NCBI GenBank assembly: GCA_000965745.1
Contig: CP009479.1
Location: forward strand, 1,870,457 to 1,934,456
DNA: 64,000 bases
Direction: 5' to 3'
Source of the DNA: an uncultured archaeon
Lineage (GTDB): Archaea > Thermoplasmatota > Thermoplasmata > Thermoplasmatales > Thermoplasmataceae
Below are positions 7,592-15,189 of this stretch, piece by piece (positions within the stretch are counted from its first letter, which is position 1; every line of letters starts with the position of its first letter). The notes under the pieces were generated by a model. That model searched no databases, had not been told where the DNA came from, and worked only from the letters and a program-made list of their open reading frames with translations. Both the position numbers and the translations under genes were made by a program.

Positions 7592-8380
7592 ATGAAAGAA
7601 AGTGACATTCCCGGGAAATCTTCATTGCTTATGGGAAAAGTAGCGCTTGTTACTGGCGCAAGCCAGGGGATAGGAAGGGCTATAGCCATCGCATTCCAGA
7701 GGGAAGGTGCTCAGGTTGTAGTGCATTACAAGGGTTCTGAAAACAGGAAAGATGCAGAGAATCTTAAAGTTGAGCTAGAAAGGTTGGGAGATACATCTCC
7801 GCTTCTGGTACAGGGTGATGTCACAATTGAGGATGACGTAAAAAAGGCAGTAGACTCAGTAATGGACAAGATAGGCCGCATTGACATACTTGTAAATAAT
7901 GCAGGCGTCCTTAGCCAGTATGAGGTGCATAAAATGCCAGTAGATGAGTGGGACCGAATAATAGGGACCAATCTGCGGAGCGTATTCCTCTTCACAAGGC
8001 TGGTTGTGCCCGGTATGATTGAGCGCAAGTGGGGAAGAATCATAAACATCGCATCACAGCTGGGACAGATCGGAGGTGAGGAGATGGCACATTACAGTGC
8101 TTCCAAAGCAGGCATTATAGGTTTTACCAAGTCTATAGCGAGAGAGCTTGGAAAGCACAACATAACAGCCAACTGCATCGCCCCGGGACCTATAGAAACG
8201 GACATGCTCAAAGAAGAGACGGATGAGTGGAGGAACTCAAAGCTTTCGGAGCTTCCACTCAAGAGATTCGGGTATCCAGAAGAGGTGGCGCCCACTGCCG
8301 TGCTGCTTGCATCGGACCCCCGAGGAAACCTTTACACTGGACAGACGCTGGGGCCGAACAGTGGCGACGTTATGCTCTGA
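7592..8380 (+). CDS. Short-chain dehydrogenase/reductase (FabG/glucose-dehydrogenase-like)
   Basis: NAD(P)-dependent oxidoreductase of the classical SDR type, 262 aa. Visible motifs: cofactor loop TGASQGIG, NNAG in ILVNNAGVLSQ, catalytic Ser in IASQLG, Tyr-X3-Lys in HYSASKAG, and ITANCIAPGPIETDM after it. The C-terminus ends in TGQTLGPNSG. The substrate cannot be read; sugar or polyol oxidation and 3-oxoacyl reduction are both possible. The TATA box at 7561-7570 fixes the start. The gene converges with the AmmeMemoRadiSam radical SAM gene, 14 nt between stops, and is divergent from the hemerythrin gene. Confidence 0.88.
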   Translation: MKESDIPGKSSLLMGKVALVTGASQGIGRAIAIAFQREGAQVVVHYKGSENRKDAENLKVELERLGDTSPLLVQGDVTIEDDVKKAVDSVMDKIGRIDILVNNAGVLSQYEVHKMPVDEWDRIIGTNLRSVFLFTRLVVPGMIERKWGRIINIASQLGQIGGEEMAHYSASKAGIIGFTKSIARELGKHNITANCIAPGPIETDMLKEETDEWRNSKLSELPLKRFGYPEEVAPTAVLLASDPRGNLYTGQTLGPNSGDVML

Positions 8381-8394
8381 TATACGGTCGAGTC

Positions 8395-9459
8395 TCATGG
8401 GAACGGCCACCCGGAAATTCTTTGAGGGTTCCGCCTTACTTCCGGCAGAGGTTTGATGTCAATTTTACGGCCGCATTCCCTGCACCTTCCATCTTCCGTC
8501 AGATTGAACGATATAGTGCGCATCATATCCCTCTCAACACATAGGCTGCCGCATTCGGGGCAATAGGTATTCTGGTAGATGCTGCCAGGGACATTGCCGA
8601 TATACACGTATTTCATGCCCTCCTCCCTGGCCACTTCATAATGCCTGATTAGTGTCTCCACTGGAGTGCTCGGGAGATGCATGAGCTTATAATCGGGATG
8701 AAACCTCAGAAAGCTCACTGGGATGCTGTCGCCGAATATCTCCTTCACTCTTTGAACCATAATTCTTGCATCATCGATCGAGTCTCCGATCTGTGGCACG
8801 ACGAGATCAGTGATTTCCACATGAATTCCAGTTTTAGACAGCCCCTTCAGGGCGTCATATATGAATTCCGGAGATGGAACTGACATGTACCTCCTGTAGA
8901 ATGAGAGATTGGCGTTTCCCTTGAAATCCACAGTTATGCAGTCGAGGAAATCGGAGAGTTCATCTATCGCCTCCGGCGTTTCATATCCGTTGGAGACAAA
9001 GACAGTTATCAGGCCTTTCTCTTTGGCTATAAGGCCAATATCCTTTGCATATTCGATGAAGATTGTAGGCTCGTTGTATGTGAATGCTATGCCCTGGCAC
9101 CCTTCCTTCACTGCATTATCTACAACCTGCTCAGGTGTCATATAATAGCTGCCTTCTATTTCCCTTCTCTGGCTGACGTCATAATTCTGGCAGAACTGGC
9201 ACGCAAAGTTGCAGCCAGCAGTCCCTATGGAATATATCCAGGTACCCTGGTACCTGTGCAGGATTGGCTTCTTTTCAATGGGGTCAATCTGAGCAACGAG
9301 CGGCCTCCCATAAGCCAGCAGGTCAAGCTTACCGCCCACGTTTTTCCGGACTCCGCAGAACCCTATCTGCCCATCCTTCAGAATACAATACCTGCTGCAG
9401 GCTGTGCATCTGACCTTGCCTTCGGATATCCTCTCATAAAGTGTTGCCTCGTGAATCAA
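8395..9459 (-). CDS. amrS: AmmeMemoRadiSam system radical SAM enzyme
   Basis: Radical SAM protein of 354 aa, the PflA-like member of the AmmeMemoRadiSam trio. The N-terminus has a small cysteine module (RCTACSRYC...GFCGVR). The cluster motif CNFACQFC at about residues 83-90 gives the CX3CX2C that binds the [4Fe-4S]/SAM centre. The C-terminus carries a zinc-ribbon-like CPECGSLC...CRECG. The length and order of these elements match the family named for co-occurrence with AMMECR1 and Memo proteins. The reaction is unknown. It lies 59 nt downstream of the Memo gene on the same strand, consistent with one operon, and the AMMECR1 gene is divergent just beyond. Family assignment is confident. Confidence 0.93.
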   Translation of the reverse strand: MIHEATLYERISEGKVRCTACSRYCILKDGQIGFCGVRKNVGGKLDLLAYGRPLVAQIDPIEKKPILHRYQGTWIYSIGTAGCNFACQFCQNYDVSQRREIEGSYYMTPEQVVDNAVKEGCQGIAFTYNEPTIFIEYAKDIGLIAKEKGLITVFVSNGYETPEAIDELSDFLDCITVDFKGNANLSFYRRYMSVPSPEFIYDALKGLSKTGIHVEITDLVVPQIGDSIDDARIMVQRVKEIFGDSIPVSFLRFHPDYKLMHLPSTPVETLIRHYEVAREEGMKYVYIGNVPGSIYQNTYCPECGSLCVERDMMRTISFNLTEDGRCRECGRKIDIKPLPEVRRNPQRISGWPFP

Positions 9460-9518
9460 TATCTTATCAGTACCTTAATGAATTAAACTCTTTCCGTGCG
9501 AGAAACGCAACTGCCGGG

Positions 9519-10334
9519 TTAACTCTGCGGGCAGGCAACCAGGGACGCATAACCGACCACAGAAGAGAAATCACCGCTGGTTTCTCCTGATGTTCTATAG
9601 TCGAGCAGCTTCAGGCTGCCGCCCCTTAGCCTGACTATTTCCATCATAATTGCAATAGCACCGTATCCGCAAGAGGAGATTCTCCTGTCTCCAAGTATTC
9701 TGTAAAGTTCCGGTACATCCAAGGACTCTATGACCGCTACGAGATCATGATCCTTTCTTCTTGCGGATTCGTGGCTTTCATAATGGGTCAGGTCAGATGT
9801 GGAAACAAAGGCGACTTCGTCCCCGAGGCCGTTCAGTGCATGGGCGATTTCCAGTGCTGTTTCCTTAGTCTGGTCGCCCAGAATTATCGGGGAGAACTCA
9901 AAATTTTCCCCATAAATATACTGGAGAAAAGGTATCTGCACTTCCACCGAATGCTCGACGGAGTGCGGGGTTGGATCTATGACTATTTTCTCAGATAATT
10001 CCGAGATTCTGTCAGAAAGGGCTGAATCAATCTTCGCGGAACCAAGCGGGGTAAGCCACGAGCCTCCTGAATAAGCTGCGGCAATTCTAGGGTAAGAATT
10101 GTGATTGGGACCTATAATGACGAATTTCCTGGCAGGAGATCTTCTTAGTGCCTTGAAAGAATGCATTGCGGTTATGCCGGAATATATCAGCCCGGCATGC
10201 GGGACAACCACTCCTATGGGATTATCGCATGAGTCTGGCTCACCGACTTCACGATCGATTGTTGAGAGCAACTCCTCAAGCTCTTTCTTACTGGATGGGT
10301 AGAAGAAACCACTGACAGCGGGACGTCTGTCCAT
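9519..10334 (-). CDS. amrB: Memo-family (MEMO1/AmrB) protein
   Basis: Cytoplasmic protein of the MEMO1 family, related in fold to class III extradiol dioxygenases; human MEMO1 binds iron. From ATG 10334: MDRRPAVSGFFYP is the classic N-terminus, with metal-ligand regions VVPHAGLIYSG (His about 46), IGPNH (His about 78), HSVEHSVEVQIPFLQ, TSDLTHY and the SSCGYGAI cysteine loop. At 271 aa it has the usual length. The frame extends 21 codons further upstream to 10397, but the conserved start is at 10334 and the upstream DNA is promoter for this gene and for AMMECR1. It heads the Memo-radical SAM operon. The physiological reaction is not established for this family. Confidence 0.93.
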   Translation of the reverse strand: MDRRPAVSGFFYPSSKKELEELLSTIDREVGEPDSCDNPIGVVVPHAGLIYSGITAMHSFKALRRSPARKFVIIGPNHNSYPRIAAAYSGGSWLTPLGSAKIDSALSDRISELSEKIVIDPTPHSVEHSVEVQIPFLQYIYGENFEFSPIILGDQTKETALEIAHALNGLGDEVAFVSTSDLTHYESHESARRKDHDLVAVIESLDVPELYRILGDRRISSCGYGAIAIMMEIVRLRGGSLKLLDYRTSGETSGDFSSVVGYASLVACPQS

Positions 10335-10399
10335 GTCTTTACATTCGCACAGGGTTATATTAAACTTGACCGACCATATGAGAACAATCCAATACAAAC

Positions 10400-10407
10400 T
10401 TTATATC
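10400..10407 (+). promoter_or_regulatory. TATA box of the AMMECR1 gene
   Basis: tttatatc is centred about 26 bp before ATG 10430. It favours that codon over the ATG at 10418 and implies a leaderless transcript. It lies in the 95-nt divergent region shared with the Memo gene. Confidence 0.6.
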
Positions 10408-10429
10408 ACAACTATTCATGATACCAGTA

Positions 10430-11020
10430 ATGGTACAATCGGCCAACCCAGCCAGTGAATTGCGGGTTTTCGACCTCATTACCGTGAGCCGTCGCGAATA
10501 CATCAGGAAGACAGCAGCTTGTGCACTGAGGAAATATTTCAGGTTGTCTGAATGCCCTGGCACGGACGATGACTTATTGCAGAAACTTAAGGCAGGGGTC
10601 TTTGTAACCATCAAGGAGAATGGTGATCTCCGGGGATGCATCGGGTTCGTGACACCTCCTACCGGCTTCCTGCAGACAGTCAGGGAGGCAGCTGTGATGG
10701 CAGCCACTGAAGACCCCAGGTTTCTTCCCGTAACTGCTGATGATCTTGAAAGGATTGAGTTGGAGATCACAATACTTGGCAGCCCTAAACCATTCGGAAA
10801 CAGGGACGCGACTAGCCTGAAATCTCTGGAGATTGGGAAGCATGGGCTCATTGTGGAGAGCCCGTTCGGGCGAGGCCTGCTGCTTCCTCAGGTAGCACTT
10901 GAATGGGGATTCGGCGTCGAGGAATTCCTGGAAGCAACGTGCATAAAAGCCGGGCTCAAGCGTGACTGTTGGAAAGACCCAGGCAATAAGATTTTTTACT
11001 TTGACGCACTGAGTTTTTGA
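10430..11020 (+). CDS. amrA: AMMECR1 domain protein (AmrA)
   Basis: Third component of the AmmeMemoRadiSam set, 196 aa. The conserved AMMECR1 signature is present: GVFVTIKENGDLRGCIGF with the LRGCIG core (invariant Cys), preceded by the helical LR-YF region and followed by AVMAATEDPRFLPV and LLLPQVALEWG, then a second conserved Cys in EATCIKAGL. The family's function is unknown; a role in substrate recognition or in handling a modified residue has been suggested from co-occurrence only. It is divergent from Memo, so the trio forms a compact bidirectional locus. The start is chosen from the TATA box at 10400-10407. A T-rich run (11034-11040) after the stop could end transcription. Confidence 0.92.
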   Translation: MVQSANPASELRVFDLITVSRREYIRKTAACALRKYFRLSECPGTDDDLLQKLKAGVFVTIKENGDLRGCIGFVTPPTGFLQTVREAAVMAATEDPRFLPVTADDLERIELEITILGSPKPFGNRDATSLKSLEIGKHGLIVESPFGRGLLLPQVALEWGFGVEEFLEATCIKAGLKRDCWKDPGNKIFYFDALSF

Positions 11021-11130
11021 CCGCCTCATGTGGTTTTTTATTGACCGTGTAACACAGTGCTACATCAGATTTGGATTAATCGTGCAATTTGTTTTAGAAA
11101 GAGACATATATTGCCTCGTGATCTTAACTC

Positions 11131-11271
11131 ATGGCACGAGATGTAATATGTGGAATGAGCGTTAAAGAGGATACTGACATAACCAGCACGTTTAGTGGAA
11201 AAACCTACTACTTCTGCAGCGTGGATTGCAAGGAAGAATTTGACAAGAACCCCATAAAGTATACAAGGTGA
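11131..11271 (+). CDS. 46-residue YHS/TRASH-domain protein
   Basis: Complete small gene with ATG 11131 and TGA 11269-11271, encoding 46 aa. The sequence has CGM near the N-terminus (VICGMSV) and then YYFCSVDCKEEF and NPIKY, i.e. the whole YHS metal-binding fold C-M...FCS--C---F---P-KY and nothing else. A TATA element catatatt at 11105-11112 is centred 22-23 bp upstream, so the gene is probably leaderless. It is followed after 9 nt by the copper ATPase, whose own N-terminus carries the same domain. It probably acts as a metallochaperone or donor that takes the place of a CopZ-type HMA protein; that role is inferred from position and ligands, not demonstrated. Confidence 0.82.
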   Translation: MARDVICGMSVKEDTDITSTFSGKTYYFCSVDCKEEFDKNPIKYTR

Positions 11272-11280
11272 AGTGAAGAA

Positions 11281-13317
11281 ATGCCGACCGATCCGGTATG
11301 TGGGATGTATGTCCCGGAAACATCGGATCTTTTTGTAGAAAAAGATGGTGAGAAATACTACTTCTGCTCCAAATCGTGCATGGAGAGGTTTACCTCTCCC
11401 GAGGAGGAGACCAGAAAGTTAAGATCAAGGCTTATTGTAGGATGGAGCCTGTCAATACCAATCATCATACTCACTTTTGTGCTTGACTGGCCATACAAAA
11501 ATTACCTGCTCCTTGCAATGGCAGTGCCCGTCCAGTTTTACTCCGGCCTTGGTTTTTACTCCGGTGCATATCATTCACTCAAAACCAGGACGAGCAATAT
11601 GGATCTCCTGGTTACGCTTGGCACCCTGATTGCATTTATCTTTTCAGTGTCCATAACAGTAAGCCCCGGGATAATACTAAACTCACCCACATTCTTCGAT
11701 GCGTCGGCATTCATCATCACAATGATCCTTACTGGGAACTACATAGAGAACCTTACAAAAGTTCGTGCAGGCGGAGCTGCAAGAAAACTCCTGGAAATGA
11801 TTCCCGCCACTTCGCATTACGTGAAAAGCGATGGGTCGATTGTTGACGGTGATACGGACAGGATGAAGCCGGGCGACAGGATCCTGGTAAAGGCGGGTGA
11901 AGTTGTTGTGGCAGACGGTATAGTATTTGAGGGCAGCAGCGAAGTTGACGAATCCCTTATAACAGGGGAACAAAACCCTGTCCTCAAAGAGAACGGCGAC
12001 AAAGTGATATCAGGGACAAAGAACCTGAACGGATCGCTTACCGTTGAAGTAACAAATGTGGGCAAGAACAGTACAGTCAGCCTGATACATGATCTCCTGG
12101 AGAAGGCAACTTTTGGAAGGTCAAAGGTTCAGAGGATCGCCGACGTCTTCTCCAGCGTGTTTGTCCCGGTAGTTCTCTCAATCGCTGCAGGAACTGCCAT
12201 TTTCTGGTTCCTCCACCTTGGAGGCATCGGCAACAGGCAGGCTGTTGAAGTGGCGATTCTATCATTTGTATCAGTAGTTGTGATCGCATGCCCCTGTGCA
12301 ATAGGCCTGGCCGGTCCAATAACTTTCCTTGTATCTTCCACATCTTCATCCGGAAAAGGCATCATCATCAGGAACCCGGGAGCTTTTGACAGATTTGTTA
12401 AGGTGAACAGGGTTGTTTTTGACAAAACGGGAACGATAACCGAAGCCGACCCTTCAATCCATGAGATCAACGTTACGGGGTCCCACAGCAGAGGGGAAAG
12501 TCTGCTTCTGTCCGCCTCCCTTGAAAAATATTCCAATCATCCGATAGCAAAGGCGATTGTTAAGTTCGCAAGAGATGAGGAGATCGTTCTCTACGAAGCC
12601 AAGAACGTGGTGGAGACCCCAGGCAGGGGAATAAAAGGTGATGTGGCGGGAAAGTCCGTTGAAGTAACCAGAAGTGAGGGTGCAGTCGGTTCCAGGGTCA
12701 TGGTATACGTGGACGGAGAACCATCATGCGAGTTTACAGTTTCTTACAGGATCAGGGAACAGGCCAAATCCGTAGTAGAAGAGCTCAAGAGAAACGGAAT
12801 CAGGACATCGATTGTGACTGGAGATTCCAGAGAGGAAGCTGAAAGGGTAGCAAACGAGGTGGGAATTGAAGAAGTTCATTCACAAGCATCTCCTGAGGAT
12901 AAATCTGAGATTGTAAAAAAATACCAGATGGAGGGTGATTACGTTCTCTTTGTGGGGGATGGAATCAACGACAGCATCGCAATGGAAGTGTCGGATGTGG
13001 GTGTGGCAATGGGATCAGGCACTGATATTGCAAAGGAAAGTGGAGACATAATACTTCTTAACAACGACCTTAGAAATATATTGCGCTCCAAGAGCATTAG
13101 CGAAAAAACACTTGCTAAAGTGAAGCAGAACCTTGGATGGGCTGTGGGGTACAACACTGTCCTGATACCAATCGGAGCAGGCATACTTGTCCCGCTTACC
13201 GGGTCATGGATATTTTCCATAATGCCGATATTTGCATCATTTGCAATGGGTTTCAGTTCCACATCTGTTGTTATAAACTCGCTTTTCCTGAGAAGAAAGC
13301 TTGAATCACTTCAATGA
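11281..13317 (+). CDS. Cu+-transporting P1B-type ATPase with N-terminal YHS domain (CopA-like)
   Basis: Membrane pump, 678 aa, exporting monovalent copper (possibly Ag+) with ATP. Residues 1-38 form a YHS module (DPVCGM...YYFCSKSCMERF) in place of the usual CXXC HMA domain. Next come the transmembrane pairs, actuator SLITGEQNP, the metal-binding CPC in helix 6 (Cys about 337 in VIACPCAIGLAGP), phosphorylation site DKTGT (Asp about 381), hinge GDGIND (about 559-564), then helix 7 with YN (GYNTVLIP) and helix 8 with M--SS (FAMGFSSTSVV). CPC, YN and M-SS together define the P1B-1 Cu+ class. It is co-transcribed with the 46-aa YHS protein upstream; its stop overlaps an ATG of the next frame by 4 nt. 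Confidence 0.93.
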   Translation: MPTDPVCGMYVPETSDLFVEKDGEKYYFCSKSCMERFTSPEEETRKLRSRLIVGWSLSIPIIILTFVLDWPYKNYLLLAMAVPVQFYSGLGFYSGAYHSLKTRTSNMDLLVTLGTLIAFIFSVSITVSPGIILNSPTFFDASAFIITMILTGNYIENLTKVRAGGAARKLLEMIPATSHYVKSDGSIVDGDTDRMKPGDRILVKAGEVVVADGIVFEGSSEVDESLITGEQNPVLKENGDKVISGTKNLNGSLTVEVTNVGKNSTVSLIHDLLEKATFGRSKVQRIADVFSSVFVPVVLSIAAGTAIFWFLHLGGIGNRQAVEVAILSFVSVVVIACPCAIGLAGPITFLVSSTSSSGKGIIIRNPGAFDRFVKVNRVVFDKTGTITEADPSIHEINVTGSHSRGESLLLSASLEKYSNHPIAKAIVKFARDEEIVLYEAKNVVETPGRGIKGDVAGKSVEVTRSEGAVGSRVMVYVDGEPSCEFTVSYRIREQAKSVVEELKRNGIRTSIVTGDSREEAERVANEVGIEEVHSQASPEDKSEIVKKYQMEGDYVLFVGDGINDSIAMEVSDVGVAMGSGTDIAKESGDIILLNNDLRNILRSKSISEKTLAKVKQNLGWAVGYNTVLIPIGAGILVPLTGSWIFSIMPIFASFAMGFSSTSVVINSLFLRRKLESLQ

Positions 13318-13364
13318 GGTTCACTGTACCAATAAATCTTTATTTAGTTTGCAATTTAAAGGGT

Positions 13365-14348
13365 GTGAAGACTTTCCCCGTGATTCTCGCAGTCGCGTTT
13401 ATTATTCTTGCATTTTCTGCCGGGACTGCGGTAGCTGATACTCAAGAGTCTGAAGTTCAGGTTCTGCCCTCACCCAGCATAACCCTGAATGTGACTAACG
13501 GCACCTTCTACAACCTTACCTTCGCCGGGATTGTCCTAGTTACCCATACTGGAATGTACAACACGAACTTTAATGAGAACCACTGGGTTTTTTCCAAGGT
13601 AAACAACACATCATATTTTTACAAGTCCAACGTCAAGCTCAAAAGGGGAATGGGTGAAAGCGGAACTCCCGACACAGCATCCCCGGTACAGGATCAGAAC
13701 AACCAGCAGAACTCAATAAATGCAGAGGTGAAAATTTCCCTCAATGCGCTTGGGTATTCCCTTTCCAATCTGAGAATCAACAATATTTCTTCCGCACAAG
13801 ACAACTACTCTTTTCCCGATTACTCGGTGCTGGAGATAACAATATCAATTGTGCTGCAGAACCCTGTTCAGGGTCCGGGAGCCCTTTACCTTTACCAGTT
13901 GATCAAATCCTCCAATCAGTCAAACAATGCAGTAAAATACTATCTTGGAAATGTCACGCACAACGCCAGAGACCGGATGCATGGCGATCATGAAGGCATG
14001 CAGATCCTGCCATCTGCAAAGAACCGGCTGGGTGCATTCTACTGGTGGAACAATACTTTCCAGCTCAACGGTGTTGGCAAGAACCTGACATCAACTGTTG
14101 CCCTGAAGGACGGCGGAATATACCTGGCCTTCAAGTTTCCATTCAACAATACACTGAAGAGCGTATACCAGGACCCGTATTTTGGAGTTCCCGGCACCCC
14201 GCTGTTCAAGAACCCGATCATCAAGAAGGATTTTGGTCAGCTTGTAAACTATGTGATCATCCATGCAGAGTATCTTGGAACTGGTGTGGTTGCCGGAGTC
14301 GGCCTCCTCGGCATTTCGTACTCAGTGTACCGCAGGCGAAGGTTCTGA
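13365..14348 (+). CDS. Surface protein with signal peptide and C-terminal membrane anchor, unknown function
   Basis: Unrecognised extracytoplasmic protein. From GTG 13365 it has a clean signal peptide (KTFPVILAVAFIILAFSAGTAVA), a beta-rich exterior of about 280 residues with many N-X-S/T sites, and a C-terminal transmembrane helix followed by a basic stop (GVVAGVGLLGISYSVYRRRRF). The exterior contains a His/Met/acidic cluster DRMHGDHEGMQ that could bind metal. The frame also allows ATG 13314, which overlaps the copper ATPase stop as ATGA. However, GTG 13365 gives a normal signal peptide, and a TATA-like ctttattta (13338-13346) sits 23 bp before it. Position suggests a role in the copper block, such as a periplasm-side acceptor; this is inference. 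Confidence 0.72.
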   Translation: MKTFPVILAVAFIILAFSAGTAVADTQESEVQVLPSPSITLNVTNGTFYNLTFAGIVLVTHTGMYNTNFNENHWVFSKVNNTSYFYKSNVKLKRGMGESGTPDTASPVQDQNNQQNSINAEVKISLNALGYSLSNLRINNISSAQDNYSFPDYSVLEITISIVLQNPVQGPGALYLYQLIKSSNQSNNAVKYYLGNVTHNARDRMHGDHEGMQILPSAKNRLGAFYWWNNTFQLNGVGKNLTSTVALKDGGIYLAFKFPFNNTLKSVYQDPYFGVPGTPLFKNPIIKKDFGQLVNYVIIHAEYLGTGVVAGVGLLGISYSVYRRRRF

Positions 14349-14864
14349 CTATTCGTCTTCATCAATAAGGGAAAGGAAGTTTTCTGAAAGTGTCTCTATG
14401 AAGCTTTCGCGGTACTTCCTGGCAGCATCGAGTAGCCTTGTTAATTCTCTGATCTTAACGAAGCTTGTGCCTTCCTCCTCGAAGATCTCAATAATCCTGT
14501 CGCTGGCCAGGTCTTTAAGGACCTGCTTTCTTTTCTCCACCTTGGATTTCCTTACCCTCATAAGGTTCGAAAGGGGTAGTGTATCAGCCCTGGCCAGTTT
14601 CTGAAGAATCTCCCTGCTGTTGTTGCTTCTCAGGTAGAACAGAAGCTGCCTTTCGGAAAAACTGTCGCTTGAGATGCAGAAATATCTCTTTACTTTGCCG
14701 TCCTCACGGGAAACAATCCTCTCATCCTTTTCAAGCTGGTACAGATGGTATTCCACCTGGCCTACTGCAAGCCCTGACCTTCTCTGTATTTCCCGGAAGT
14801 GTATGCCGGGATTTTCCTCTATCAGGCCGAAGATTGAGTCTCTCGTGGTAGGATGCTCGTTCAC
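14349..14864 (-). CDS. Winged-helix transcriptional regulator with two predicted wHTH segments
   Basis: DNA-binding protein, 171 aa. Residues 8-60 form an archaeal wHTH: LIEENPGIHFREIQRRSGLAVGQVEYHLYQLEK followed by a wing (IVSREDGKVKRYF). This is the layout often seen in archaeal regulators next to small membrane proteins. Residues 75-140 look like a second wHTH (NSREILQKLARADTLPLSNLMRV...KQVLKDLASDRIIEIFEEEGTSF). The start is GTG, immediately after the stop of the 91-aa membrane protein (no gap), so the pair is translated together. The stop abuts the stop of the surface protein of the copper block with no base between them. It might regulate its own operon or the copper block; nothing visible decides this. 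Confidence 0.8.
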   Translation of the reverse strand: MNEHPTTRDSIFGLIEENPGIHFREIQRRSGLAVGQVEYHLYQLEKDERIVSREDGKVKRYFCISSDSFSERQLLFYLRSNNSREILQKLARADTLPLSNLMRVRKSKVEKRKQVLKDLASDRIIEIFEEEGTSFVKIRELTRLLDAARKYRESFIETLSENFLSLIDEDE

Positions 14865-15140
14865 TTAACCAATACCCCTTACTATGGCAGCGTAGAACAG
14901 TATCAGAATCAGCAGTTCAACCCCAAGAAGGATGGTGATTTCAAATCCCGTGAAGGGGATAACCGAGAAGACCTGCAATACAAAAACTACGTTGGAGATC
15001 AGGATTATTATGAAAACTGCGCCAATATATGAAAGAATCCTAGCTCTCCTTCTCCTTGTTACTCTCCTGGTAATGCCTAGCAGGAATATGGAAAGCACTA
15101 TTGAGAGACCGGATATCAGGATGGCGAGTTCATACATCAT
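14865..15140 (-). CDS. Small three-helix membrane protein upstream of a wHTH regulator
   Basis: 91 aa with three hydrophobic segments (LAILISGLSIVLSIFLLGI; IGAVFIIILISNVVFVLQVF; ITILLGVELLILILFYAAIV) separated by an Arg-rich loop RRVTRRRRAR that should face the cytoplasm. Its stop is directly followed by the GTG of the wHTH gene. Such small membrane protein/wHTH pairs recur in archaea and may be signal-responsive membrane-anchored regulatory systems, but the function is unknown. First gene of the pair; ATG 15140. Confidence 0.75.
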   Translation of the reverse strand: MMYELAILISGLSIVLSIFLLGITRRVTRRRRARILSYIGAVFIIILISNVVFVLQVFSVIPFTGFEITILLGVELLILILFYAAIVRGIG

Positions 15141-15189
15141 TTAGCTAAACATTATGATATATGTTAAATTTCCCCAGACGAAATGCGGA

